Notes under the pieces: model-generated
Seen by the model: only the letters and a program-made list of their open reading frames with translations
Told to the model about the DNA's origin: nothing
Databases searched by the model: none
Made by a program: the position numbers and the translations under genes
NCBI RefSeq assembly: GCF_001999725.1
Contig: NZ_MDDP01000048.1
Span: 124,001 to 188,000 of the forward strand
DNA: 64,000 nt
Direction of reading: 5' to 3'
Source of the DNA: Cellulophaga omnivescoria
Lineage (GTDB): Bacteria > Bacteroidota > Bacteroidia > Flavobacteriales > Flavobacteriaceae
Shown: in pieces, positions 1 through 8,481 of the stretch
How the letters are laid out: every line of letters starts with the position of its first letter
How positions within the stretch are numbered: the first letter of the stretch is position 1

Positions 1-2135
1 CTAATACTATCTGTTTCTGAAATTACTTTTTTTAATGGAGAGTTTAACTGAGTAGGAGTAACTTTTTTATTAAATAGCTTAAAATCTGTTAAATATATAG
101 ATGTTAAGTTTTTGTTTGTTTGTATTTTGTTGGGGTCAAAATAATCTACTCCTTTATAGTTACCAAAATATAATTGCCCTTTACTATCTTTAAAAGTAGC
201 ATTAATATTAAAATCGTTAGAGAGTAAACCATCATTACTAGTGTAATTAATAATTTTATTGTTATTAATATTTATTTTAGATATGCCAGAATTACCGGTA
301 ACCCATATATTACCATCTAAACACTCTATAATACCACAAACATTTTCTTCTGTTAAGCCATTAAACTTATTGTACCAACTAAAAGTGTCTAATTTTGGGT
401 TGTGTTTGCACAAGCCAGCTCCTTTTGTACCTATCCAAATATTTCCTAAACTATCTTCATGAAGAGTTAAAATATGATTTGCACTAGCTTGGTTTTTATA
501 TTCGTTAGACATACGGCTAGACATTGGAGTAACTATAAAATTGCCGTTGGTCATTTTTTTTATCCGAAATAATCCTAAGGTAGTCCCTAGCCAAATGTTA
601 TTTTGTTTGTCTACTAAAACTTTCCATATATCACTATTGGTTATTCCGTTTTTAATAAATACCTCTGTATTGAGTTGTGATAGTTTTTCGGTTTTAGGAT
701 TGTAAGAGTGTAAACCGCCATAAAAAGTACCAATCCAAATTGTGCCTTCAGAGTCCTCATCTATACTTAAAACGGTGTTAGATTCTAATTTGCCACCGGT
801 ATTATTAATATTAAAATTAATAAATTTTTTAGCCCCTTTTTTTAGCATATAAATACCATTATCCCAGCTTGCTGCCCAAATGTTTTCTTTGCTGTCTATA
901 AATAGAGCTTCTATATAATCACTAGTTAAACCACTATAAACACTATTATCTTTTTTGTTTATATGAGTAAAGTTATTGGTTGTAGGGTTGTAAATGTCTA
1001 TACCGCCGCCATCCATACTAATCCAAAGTTTGCCACTTTTGTCTTGTGCAATACCAGTAACAGATCCTAATTGTAATGAGTTAGGTGTGTTGTTAAGACT
1101 TTCTATGTTTTTAAATTTATCATACAACTTGTCGTAAACCGCAACTCCAGAGTTGTAATACCCCATCCATATACGATCATTACTGTCTAAAAATAAGGAC
1201 CAAATAGAGTTGTATAAAATACTTTTTTCATCAGTTTTACTAGATAGATAGTTTTTAATAACGCTGCCGTTGGTGTTAATATGAAAGAGTCCGTTGTTCT
1301 CAGTACCCAACATTATAGTATTGTCTGGTAACTGAATCATAGAAAAAATTTTGGTATCAGAAATAGGGTAATTGCGGGTGTTTAATAAATGATCTATTTT
1401 ATATAAACCATTATCTATAGTGCCCACCCAAATATTGTTGTTTTTATCTACCAACAAGGATTGTATGCCTTCTTTAATAGCAGACGAGTTGTCCTCTGTA
1501 TTTAGTAAAGACTGTTTAAGTTTATTTGTATTGGCATCATACTCTTGTAAACCAATGCTGGTACCAGCATATATTTTGTTGTTTTTATCAATTTTTAGAG
1601 CATAAACATTTACAGGTAAATACTTGTATTGGTTTTCTATTTTTTCTGCTTTTAATGTTTTTAGGTTTAGTTTAAATAATCCTAAATCTACAGTTCCTAT
1701 AAAAAGGTTACCGTTATTGTCTCCTTCTATACTGCGTATAGGAATATTTATTTTGTTTTCTTTTTCTTCAGTAGTTAGGTATATTTTTTTAAACTGATCA
1801 TTATCTCTGTCATATAAATTTAAACCTTCCTCGGTACCAAACCATAATCGGTTTGTTTTATCTATGTATGACGAGTATACTAGGCTACTACTTAGTGAGG
1901 TTGTATCGTTTAAAATATGCTTGTAATAGGTGTAGTCTATACCATCATAACGGTAAAGACCAACACCGTTTGTACCCATCCAAATAAAGCCGTAATGATC
2001 TTGTACAATGGTAGATACACCAACTTTAGAAATACCTTCTTTAATACTAACAAAGTTATACTCTTTAGGTAAGTCTTGTGAATAAGTGGTTGTACAGAAA
2101 ATTAATAAAAAGAAAAGGGGAATTATTTTCCTCAT
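1..2135 (-). CDS. Two-component regulator propeller sensor, N-terminal part (partial, probably hybrid two-component system)
   Basis: An open frame runs leftward from ATG at 2135 to the window edge (about 711 codons) without a stop. It starts with a signal peptide (MRKIIPLFFLLIFC) and then shows many repeats of the type 'GFIWMGT', 'NRLWFGTEEGLNLY', 'NNIWVGTIDNGLYKI', the signature of two-component regulator propeller (Reg_prop) blades. The edge cuts it where a Y_Y_Y domain would begin. In Bacteroidetes such periplasmic double propellers usually precede a membrane segment, histidine kinase, receiver and AraC domain; that part is not visible, so a full HTCS is inferred. It lies downstream of the LacI gene on the same strand and probably senses an oligosaccharide of this locus. 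Confidence 0.88.
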   Translation of the reverse strand, partial: MRKIIPLFFLLIFCTTTYSQDLPKEYNFVSIKEGISKVGVSTIVQDHYGFIWMGTNGVGLYRYDGIDYTYYKHILNDTTSLSSSLVYSSYIDKTNRLWFGTEEGLNLYDRDNDQFKKIYLTTEEKENKINIPIRSIEGDNNGNLFIGTVDLGLFKLNLKTLKAEKIENQYKYLPVNVYALKIDKNNKIYAGTSIGLQEYDANTNKLKQSLLNTEDNSSAIKEGIQSLLVDKNNNIWVGTIDNGLYKIDHLLNTRNYPISDTKIFSMIQLPDNTIMLGTENNGLFHINTNGSVIKNYLSSKTDEKSILYNSIWSLFLDSNDRIWMGYYNSGVAVYDKLYDKFKNIESLNNTPNSLQLGSVTGIAQDKSGKLWISMDGGGIDIYNPTTNNFTHINKKDNSVYSGLTSDYIEALFIDSKENIWAASWDNGIYMLKKGAKKFINFNINNTGGKLESNTVLSIDEDSEGTIWIGTFYGGLHSYNPKTEKLSQLNTEVFIKNGITNSDIWKVLVDKQNNIWLGTTLGLFRIKKMTNGNFIVTPMSSRMSNEYKNQASANHILTLHEDSLGNIWIGTKGAGLCKHNPKLDTFSWYNKFNGLTEENVCGIIECLDGNIWVTGNSGISKININNNKIINYTSNDGLLSNDFNINATFKDSKGQLYFGNYKGVDYFDPNKIQTNKNLTSIYLTDFKLFNKKVTPTQLNSPLKKVISETDSI

Positions 2136-2194
2136 AAATGTTTGCACAATTTTTTAATAGTACAATTTATAAATTAAAATTTAGTTAATAAAGG

Positions 2195-2215
2195 ATTTAA
2201 GCTAATAGCTTAAAT
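2195..2215. promoter_or_regulatory. 21-bp near-perfect palindrome, possible operator
   Basis: ATTTAAGCTA and TAGCTTAAAT (10-bp arms) flank one base. The site is in the 157-bp gap between the LacI-type regulator and the start of the propeller sensor, about 60 bp before the sensor start. A regulator site for the sensor gene is an inference; it has no U-run and is a poor terminator. Confidence 0.4.
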
Positions 2216-2292
2216 TAATATAAATTGGTGATATTTTTAACTAGAATAGTTTATAATTTATAAGATAGAAAATAAAATTAACAACCATTTTG

Positions 2293-3279
2293 TTAAACAA
2301 ATTCTGTTGTTATTGTTCTTGTATAAAATTCTTTATTATTTTTTGTTTTTATGCGCTCTAAAACCAATTTGGCGGCCTCTTTCCCCATTTTTTCTGCATT
2401 CTGATTTATAATTTTTAAAGCAGTATTCCATCCTGTTTTAGAATTATTGCAAAAACCAGTATATGCAATTTTATTAGTATGTAAGGTGTTACCAATTGTC
2501 ATAGCCTGTACTAAAGCTAAATCATTAGCACCGTAAATACCATCAGCTTTATTTTGCTGTAATGCAAGTTTTATTTTAGTGGCTAATTCATCTATATTGG
2601 CAGCAGCAATAATACTTTTTTCTGTAGGTATGTTGTGTTTTTTTAAAGCATCTATAAAACCGCTTGCTCTTAATTTGCCATGCTCTAACTGGTTTATTAA
2701 AGTAACCATTATTGGTTTTTTACACTTTTTATTATTAATTAAATGTTCGGTTGCTTTAAAGGATGCTTTGTAGTCGTCAATAACTACACTATCACATTTT
2801 TTTAAATTGCTAATCCTGTCAAACAAAACCAGTGGTGTGCCTTCTGTAATAAGAGTGTTAATATGTTGGTAATTGTTGGTAATTGCAGTTTCTTTAGATA
2901 CGCAAATAATTACGCCGTCTACATAACCACTGCCTAAAAAACTTAAATAATGAGATTCCTTTTCTGCAGACTCATTGCTAATGCTTGTAAACAGTTTATA
3001 ATCGTTTTCATCTAAATATTTTTCTATACCAACCAAAACTTTTGCATAAAACGGGTTTAATACACTTGGTATAATTAAACCAATATTTTTAGTATATCCT
3101 CTTCTTAAACTGGCGGCAAAACTATTAGGCCTGTAATTACATTTACGAGCAAATTCTTGTACCTTTTGTTTGGTGCTAATACTTATTTCAGGACTATCAG
3201 ATAACGACTTAGAAATGGTAGAAATAGATAAGTCTAAGGCTTTAGATATTTGTGATAATGTTGGTCTGGTGTGTATCAT
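2293..3279 (-). CDS. LacI family transcriptional regulator
   Basis: This 328-aa protein has the LacI layout. A helix-turn-helix lies at about residues 7-27 ('LSQISKALDLSISTISKSL'), then the hinge helix region 'YRPNSFAASLRRG', then a periplasmic-binding-protein-like sugar-sensing core starting 'NIGLIIPSVLNPFYAKVL'. It starts at an ATG that shares one base with the galE stop (TAATG), so the two genes are almost certainly co-transcribed and translationally coupled. Because it pairs with galE and faces the galK/galT genes, a galactose- or galactoside-responsive regulator is the natural inference. The ligand cannot be read from the sequence. Confidence 0.93.
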   Translation of the reverse strand: MIHTRPTLSQISKALDLSISTISKSLSDSPEISISTKQKVQEFARKCNYRPNSFAASLRRGYTKNIGLIIPSVLNPFYAKVLVGIEKYLDENDYKLFTSISNESAEKESHYLSFLGSGYVDGVIICVSKETAITNNYQHINTLITEGTPLVLFDRISNLKKCDSVVIDDYKASFKATEHLINNKKCKKPIMVTLINQLEHGKLRASGFIDALKKHNIPTEKSIIAAANIDELATKIKLALQQNKADGIYGANDLALVQAMTIGNTLHTNKIAYTGFCNNSKTGWNTALKIINQNAEKMGKEAAKLVLERIKTKNNKEFYTRTITTEFV

Positions 3280-4310
3280 TATGCTTGTTCTTTTCTAACG
3301 TTTTGTTCCCATTTCCATGAAGAGCTAATCATTTCACTAAGTTCTCTAGTAGGCGTCCATTCTAATTTTTTAGCAGCAAGTTTTGTTGCGGCATATAGTT
3401 TAGGTACATCACCATCTCTACGGCTAGTAATTTCATAATTAAGTTTAGAGTTGGTGACCTTTTCAAAAGTGTTAATAATATCTAATACAGAGTATCCTAC
3501 ACCAGTACCTAAATTAAAACACTCAAACTGTTTTTCTTGTTTATTTTTTACAAGTCTTTTAACTGCTAATACATGAGCTATTGCCAAATCTACTACATGT
3601 ATATAATCTCTAATTGGTGTGCCATCTTTAGTAGGGTAGTCGTTACCATAAACCATTAGTTTTTCTCTAATGCCAGCAGCCGTTTGTGTAACGTAAGGCA
3701 TTAAGTTATTGGGTACACCTGTTGGTAATTCTCCTATTAAGCCAGACTCGTGTGCGCCTATTGGGTTAAAATATCGTAATGATATTGCGGTAAATTTGGT
3801 GTTAGCTTTGGTTAGGTCATCTAATATTTCTTCGGCCACCTTTTTGGTGTTACCGTATGGGGAAAAAGGGCGTTTGGTTTTATTTTTTTCTGTAATAGGT
3901 AATGTTTTGGGTAAACCGTATACTGTTGCAGAGGAAGAAAATATAAAATTATTAATATTGTTTTTGGTTTGTGCGTTTAATGTGTTTATAAGCGAATAAA
4001 AATTATTTTTATAATACTTTAATGGCTCTTGTACAGATTCTCCAACTGCTTTGTGTGCCGCAAAATGTATAACAGCAAATGCATCATTATGTATCGTAAA
4101 TGCTTTTTCTGTGTCTAACTCATCTTTTAAATCTACATTTACAAAAGTTGGTGTTTTGCCGGTAATTTGTGAAATTCTATCAATTGTTTTTACGCTAGAA
4201 TTAGATAAGTCGTCTAAAATTACAACTTCAAAATTACTTTCTAGCAGCTCTATAACCGTGTGTGATCCTATATAACCACAGCCTCCAGTTACTATTATCT
4301 TATGTTTCAT
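3279..4310 (-). CDS. galE: UDP-glucose 4-epimerase
   Basis: GalE interconverts UDP-galactose and UDP-glucose, closing the Leloir cycle with galK and galT next door. The 343-aa protein has the usual family length. It shows the NAD-binding Rossmann motif 'VTGGCGYIGSHTVIELL' near the N-terminus, 'SSSATVYG' with the catalytic Ser region, and the Tyr/Lys motif 'SPYGNTK' of extended short-chain dehydrogenases, followed by 'LRYFNPIGAH'. It is the first gene of the leftward unit, diverging from the GntR regulator across a 117-bp gap that contains a palindromic operator-like site. Control of both directions from that gap is likely. Confidence 0.96.
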   Translation of the reverse strand: MKHKIIVTGGCGYIGSHTVIELLESNFEVVILDDLSNSSVKTIDRISQITGKTPTFVNVDLKDELDTEKAFTIHNDAFAVIHFAAHKAVGESVQEPLKYYKNNFYSLINTLNAQTKNNINNFIFSSSATVYGLPKTLPITEKNKTKRPFSPYGNTKKVAEEILDDLTKANTKFTAISLRYFNPIGAHESGLIGELPTGVPNNLMPYVTQTAAGIREKLMVYGNDYPTKDGTPIRDYIHVVDLAIAHVLAVKRLVKNKQEKQFECFNLGTGVGYSVLDIINTFEKVTNSKLNYEITSRRDGDVPKLYAATKLAAKKLEWTPTRELSEMISSSWKWEQNVRKEQA

Positions 4311-4377
4311 TATCTATAAAATTTAGTTGTATCTAATTTGAAGTAGCTATATTATGAATTTTTTTTGAAAAAACCAC

Positions 4378-4393
4378 ACTAGTACCTACTAGT
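4378..4393. promoter_or_regulatory. Palindromic operator candidate ACTAGTA-CC-TACTAGT
   Basis: A perfect 7-bp inverted repeat with a 2-bp spacer lies between galE and the GntR gene. Its right end touches the TTTG of a promoter -33 element for the GntR gene. Size, symmetry and position fit a GntR-family operator used for autoregulation and probably for galE as well. Confidence 0.6.
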
Positions 4394-4423
4394 TTGTTTT
4401 ATGTTGTTTTTATTTTATATTTG
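4393..4423 (+). promoter_or_regulatory. Bacteroidetes-type promoter (TTTG, 19 bp, TATATTTG)
   Basis: TTTG at 4393-4396 and TATATTTG at 4416-4423 are separated by 19 bp, matching the Bacteroidetes housekeeping pattern TTTG-N19-TAnnTTTG. Transcription would begin within a few bases of the ATG at 4428, so the mRNA may be leaderless or have a very short leader. Confidence 0.6.
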
Positions 4424-4427
4424 TCCT

Positions 4428-5426
4428 ATGAGTATAGTTTCTGTAAAGGGCAATTCTGGAACCCCAAAGTACAAGCAAATAGTGTCTTCTATAGAAGAAG
4501 CAGTGTTAAGTGGCGCGTTAAAAAAGGGAGATAAATTACCATCTATAAATAGTATTAGAGATAAACATAAACTCTCTAGAGATACAGTTTTAATGGCTTT
4601 TAATGAGTTAAAAACACGTGGCATAGTACAGTCTGTAGCAGGTAAAGGATATTACCTAAATACAGAAGATGTCAATGTAGTGCAAAAAGTGTTTTTGTTA
4701 TTTGATGAGCTTAATTCTTTTAAGGAAGATTTGTACAATTCTTTTTTAGAGACTTTAGGAGATAATGTACAGGTAGACATCTTTTTTCATCACTTTAATT
4801 CTGATATTTTTAGCAAGCTTATATATGATAATATAGGAGCGTACTCTTACTACGTTATTATGCCTGCAAACCTTAAAAACATAGGCCACATTGTAGAAAA
4901 ATTGCCAAGAGACAAAGTTTACATATTAGACCAAACCAATGCAGAATTGCAAGCGTACCCATCCATTTACCAAAACTTTAAAAAAAATGTTTTAAATGGT
5001 TTGTTAGAAAGTGTTTCCTTAATAACTAAGTATCAAAAAATGATATTACTGTTTTCTCATGACAAACAACCACAAGGCATATTAGATGGTTTTAATGCAT
5101 TTTGTGATACCAAAACAATAGATTGCGAGCAAATTAGTACACTACAAAATAGAGAGCCTATTAAGGGAGAACTATACTTTATTTTGGATGATAGAGCTCT
5201 AATTCTGTTATTAAAAAAAATACAAGAACAACAACTTGTTTTGGGTATGGACATAGGAATTATTTGTTACAATGATAGTTTGCTTAAAGAAGTTGTAGAA
5301 GGTGGTATTACAACAATATCTACAAATTTTAATACAATGGGAGAACGCTTGGCACAAATGATTTTATCTAATGAAGATAAACAAATAGAAAATCCAAATA
5401 GTTTAATTGTTAGAAACTCACTGTAA
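4428..5426 (+). CDS. GntR family transcriptional regulator with sugar-binding-like domain
   Basis: The 332-aa protein has a winged helix at about residues 10-75 ('KYKQIVSSIEEAVLSGALKK', 'LPSINSIRDKHKLSRDTV', 'GKGYYL'). The C-terminal ~250 residues look like a periplasmic-binding-protein/LacI-type effector domain ('YYVIMPANL', 'GMDIGIICYNDS', 'TTISTNFNTMGERLAQMIL'). I chose ATG 4428 over the in-frame ATG at 4401, because the upstream one falls inside the promoter and adds residues the family lacks. galK starts one base after its stop, so it heads the galK-galT operon. Role as galactose repressor with the palindrome at 4378 as operator is an inference. Confidence 0.9.
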   Translation: MSIVSVKGNSGTPKYKQIVSSIEEAVLSGALKKGDKLPSINSIRDKHKLSRDTVLMAFNELKTRGIVQSVAGKGYYLNTEDVNVVQKVFLLFDELNSFKEDLYNSFLETLGDNVQVDIFFHHFNSDIFSKLIYDNIGAYSYYVIMPANLKNIGHIVEKLPRDKVYILDQTNAELQAYPSIYQNFKKNVLNGLLESVSLITKYQKMILLFSHDKQPQGILDGFNAFCDTKTIDCEQISTLQNREPIKGELYFILDDRALILLLKKIQEQQLVLGMDIGIICYNDSLLKEVVEGGITTISTNFNTMGERLAQMILSNEDKQIENPNSLIVRNSL

Positions 5427-5427
5427 C

Positions 5428-6576
5428 ATGAATAAAAAGTTGATAAAAGAGGTAAAAACTAGTTTTAAACAAACATTTAAAACTAAGCCACTTATGGTTT
5501 TTTCTCCAGGTAGAATTAATTTAATTGGTGAGCATACAGATTATAATGATGGTTTTGTTTTTCCGGCAGCAATTAACAAAGGCATTGCCTTAGCTATACA
5601 AAAAACAAAAAAAGAAGTATCTACAGTTTATGCTTTGAATAAAGACGAAACATACCAATTTGGATTGCAAAATGTTGCGCCTTTGCAAAACGGAGGTTGG
5701 CGTAATTATATTTTGGGTGTAGTTTCAGAAATACAAAAAAGAGGCATAGAATTACAAAATTTTAATATTGTTTTTGCAGGTAATATTCCTGGTGGTGCTG
5801 GTTTGTCTTCGTCTGCAGCTTTAGAAAACAGCGTTGTTTATGGTTTAAATAAACTATTTAAACTAGGAATTTCTAAGGAGGAAATGATATTAATTTCACA
5901 GCAAGCAGAGCACAATTATGCAGGTGTTAAATGCGGAATAATGGACCAATACGCTAGTATGTTTGGGGTAAAAAATAGTGCTCTTTTGTTAGACTGTAGA
6001 ACTGTAAAATCTAAATTATTTAAACTTAATTTTAAAGACTATAAGTTGCTTTTAATTAATACAAACGTAAAACATGACTTGTCTGAAAGTGCTTATAATG
6101 ACAGAAGAGAGGTTTGCGAAAAAGTATCTAAAAAGTTAAATATAAAAGCTTTAAGAGACGCTACAATACAAGATTTAAATACGATAAAAGCAGATATTAC
6201 AGAAGAAGATTACCAAAAGGCATTATACATTATAGAAGAAAACCAGCGTGTAACTTCTTTTTCTAAAGCTATTAAGGCAGATGATATACAAGAGTTAGGA
6301 GCTTTATTATACCAATCTCATAATGGGTTAAGCACACAGTTTAAAGTTAGTTGTAAGGAGTTAGATTTTTTGGTTGATAAAACTAAAAACAATCCCAATA
6401 TTTTAGGTTCCAGGATGATGGGTGGTGGCTTTGGTGGCTGTACAATTAATTTAATTTTAAAATCTGAAGTAAAGTCTTTTAAAAAAGAAATTGCTAAAGC
6501 GTTTAAAAAAGAATTTGGTAACAAGTGCTCTATTTACAACGTAAAACTATCTAACGGCACACAAAAAATAAAATGA
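5428..6576 (+). CDS. galK: Galactokinase
   Basis: GalK phosphorylates alpha-D-galactose to galactose-1-phosphate, the first Leloir step. All three GHMP-kinase motifs are present: the galactokinase signature 'GRINLIGEHTDYNDG' near residue 30, the ATP-binding glycine/serine loop 'PGGAGLSSSAALE', and the C-terminal 'GSRMMGGGFGGCT'. Length (382 aa) is typical. The ATG follows the GntR stop by one base; an in-frame TTG at 5407 inside the regulator gene is less likely. It overlaps or abuts galT, giving the order gntR-galK-galT in one operon. Confidence 0.97.
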   Translation: MNKKLIKEVKTSFKQTFKTKPLMVFSPGRINLIGEHTDYNDGFVFPAAINKGIALAIQKTKKEVSTVYALNKDETYQFGLQNVAPLQNGGWRNYILGVVSEIQKRGIELQNFNIVFAGNIPGGAGLSSSAALENSVVYGLNKLFKLGISKEEMILISQQAEHNYAGVKCGIMDQYASMFGVKNSALLLDCRTVKSKLFKLNFKDYKLLLINTNVKHDLSESAYNDRREVCEKVSKKLNIKALRDATIQDLNTIKADITEEDYQKALYIIEENQRVTSFSKAIKADDIQELGALLYQSHNGLSTQFKVSCKELDFLVDKTKNNPNILGSRMMGGGFGGCTINLILKSEVKSFKKEIAKAFKKEFGNKCSIYNVKLSNGTQKIK

Positions 6577-6599
6577 CACAATCACAATTCTACTATATA

Positions 6600-7619
6600 A
6601 TGAATACAGATTTACAAGATTTTTCGCATAAACGTTTTAATATATTAACAGGAGAATGGGTTTTGGTTTCTCCACACAGGGCAAAAAGGCCTTGGCAAGG
6701 ACAAAACGAGGCGGTATCTAATGAGGTAAGGCCTGCTTATGACCCTAGTTGCTATTTATGTGCTGGTAATACTAGAATTAATGGTGAGGTAAACCCAGAC
6801 TATAAAGATGTTTTTGTGTTTACTAATGATTTTGCAGCACTACAAACAGATTCTAAAACATTTTCTGTAAATGACGGTTTGTTTAGGGCAGAAAGCGAGC
6901 AAGGTATTTGTAAAGTAATTTGCTTTAGTCCAGACCACTCTAAAAGTTTGGCAGATATGGCTGTTGAGGATATTAGTAAAGTAGTAACAACTTGGCAAAA
7001 AGAGTATGTAGAGCTTGGTAGTAATGACACTATTAATTATGTTCAAATTTTTGAAAACAAAGGAGCTGTTATGGGTTGTAGTAATCCACACCCACACGGA
7101 CAAATATGGTCGCAATCTACTTTACCTAATGAGATTATAAAAAAAGAAAAGGAACAAAAAGAATACTACACTAAAAATAAAAGCAGTCTTTTAGGAGATT
7201 ATTTACAGCAAGAAATAAAAGCTAACGAGCGTATTATTTATAGTAATGATGACTTTGTTGTGCTTATTCCTTTTTGGGCGGTTTGGCCTTTTGAGACTAT
7301 GATAGTTCCTAAAAAACAAACTCAGGATATAAGTAAATTATCAGCTAAAGAATCTACAGCGTTTGCAGATGCTATTTCTGCAATTACTAAAGCGTATGAT
7401 AAGTTATTTAATACCTCTTTTCCTTATTCTAGTGGCATACACCAAGCGCCAACAAATGGTAAAAATAATAGTCACTGGCACTGGCATATGAGTTTTTATC
7501 CGCCTTTATTACGTAGTGCAACAGTTAAAAAATTTATGGTTGGGTATGAGATGTTTGGGTCTCCACAGAGAGACATAACAGCAGAACAGGCAGCAACAAG
7601 GTTAAGAGATTTAATTTAA
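6600..7619 (+). CDS. galT: Galactose-1-phosphate uridylyltransferase
   Basis: GalT exchanges UMP between UDP-glucose and galactose-1-phosphate. The active-site 'NPHPHGQIW' gives the nucleophilic His and partner. The metal-site pair 'CYLC' and the C-terminal 'HWHWHMSFYPPLLRS' are intact, and the start 'HKRFNILTGEWVLVSPHR' matches the family. ATG 6600 places the conserved N-terminus about ten residues in, as usual. An in-frame ATG at 6573 overlaps the galK stop (ATGA) and would add nine residues; coupling favours it, homology the shorter form. Third gene of the gntR-galK-galT operon. Confidence 0.96.
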   Translation: MNTDLQDFSHKRFNILTGEWVLVSPHRAKRPWQGQNEAVSNEVRPAYDPSCYLCAGNTRINGEVNPDYKDVFVFTNDFAALQTDSKTFSVNDGLFRAESEQGICKVICFSPDHSKSLADMAVEDISKVVTTWQKEYVELGSNDTINYVQIFENKGAVMGCSNPHPHGQIWSQSTLPNEIIKKEKEQKEYYTKNKSSLLGDYLQQEIKANERIIYSNDDFVVLIPFWAVWPFETMIVPKKQTQDISKLSAKESTAFADAISAITKAYDKLFNTSFPYSSGIHQAPTNGKNNSHWHWHMSFYPPLLRSATVKKFMVGYEMFGSPQRDITAEQAATRLRDLI

Positions 7620-7663
7620 AAATAAATGCACCAAAAGCTATTTAGCAAGTAAAAATAATTTAA

Positions 7664-8425
7664 GTGAAAAATAATATTAATCATAGTGTTTGTCAGTGGT
7701 GTTTTAATGATACTTCTTTAGAAGATTTTTTAATTACCATTAAAGAGTTAGGGGTAAACGCCATAGATTTAATTGGTCCCAAAGATTGGCCTTTACTTGC
7801 TAAACACGGCATACATTGTGCAATGTGTAATGGTGCAGAAATTAGTTTGGAGCAAGGATGGAATAATCCAGAGTATCACAATCAGCTAATTAAAAATTAT
7901 ACAGAGTTAATACCTAAAGTGGCAGAAGCTGGCTATACCAATTTAATTTGTTTTAGTGGTAATTGTAATGGTATTGATGCAGAGACCGGAATGCAAAATT
8001 GTGTAGACGGTTTGTTTAAAATTATTCCCTTGGCAGAAAAACATAATGTGGTTTTACAAATGGAATTGTTTAACCAAATAGATCATCCAGATTATATGTG
8101 CGACTCTTCTAATTGGGGCGTAGCTTTGTGTAAAAAATTAAATTCACCTAATTTTAAACTCCTTTTTGATATTTATCATATGCAAATACAAGAAGGAGAT
8201 ATTATTAGAACAATACAAAAAAATCATCAATATTTTGGTCATTACCATACCGCTGGTGTTCCTGGGCGTAATGAAATTAATTATACCCAAGAACTTAATT
8301 ATACCGCTATAATGAAAGCCATTTTAGCAACTGGTTTTACAGGGTATGTGGCACAAGAATTTATACCTTTATCTAAAAACAAAATACAATCGTTAAGAGA
8401 ATCTTTCTTAATTTGTGATGTATAA
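7664..8425 (+). CDS. Hydroxypyruvate isomerase-like TIM-barrel protein
   Basis: The 253-aa protein resembles the hydroxypyruvate isomerase / xylose-isomerase-like TIM-barrel family. The two metal-binding glutamates are likely E134 in 'LQMELFNQIDHP' and E232 in 'VAQEFIP', with 'LLFDIYHMQ' and 'HYHTAGVPGRNEI' between them. It has no signal peptide, so it is cytoplasmic. The only usable start is GTG 7664, 45 bp after galT. Its place behind galT suggests it handles a sugar released by this locus, but the family has varied substrates (hydroxypyruvate, ketoses, keto-sugars), so the reaction is unknown. Confidence 0.8.
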   Translation: MKNNINHSVCQWCFNDTSLEDFLITIKELGVNAIDLIGPKDWPLLAKHGIHCAMCNGAEISLEQGWNNPEYHNQLIKNYTELIPKVAEAGYTNLICFSGNCNGIDAETGMQNCVDGLFKIIPLAEKHNVVLQMELFNQIDHPDYMCDSSNWGVALCKKLNSPNFKLLFDIYHMQIQEGDIIRTIQKNHQYFGHYHTAGVPGRNEINYTQELNYTAIMKAILATGFTGYVAQEFIPLSKNKIQSLRESFLICDV

Positions 8426-8481
8426 TTTTTATCTTGTGTGCCATCGTATTTTCAAATAAGAAATTACGCTCTATTTATTAT

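Noticed and set aside
1420-1605. Short plus-strand open frames at 259-462 and 1420-1605
   Set aside because: Both lie antisense to the long propeller-sensor gene, whose repeats are unmistakable; the plus-strand frames have no domain and no neighbouring partner.
4401-4427. Upstream ATG at 4401 as start of the GntR regulator
   Set aside because: It would place the promoter -7 box inside the coding region and add residues not seen in the family.
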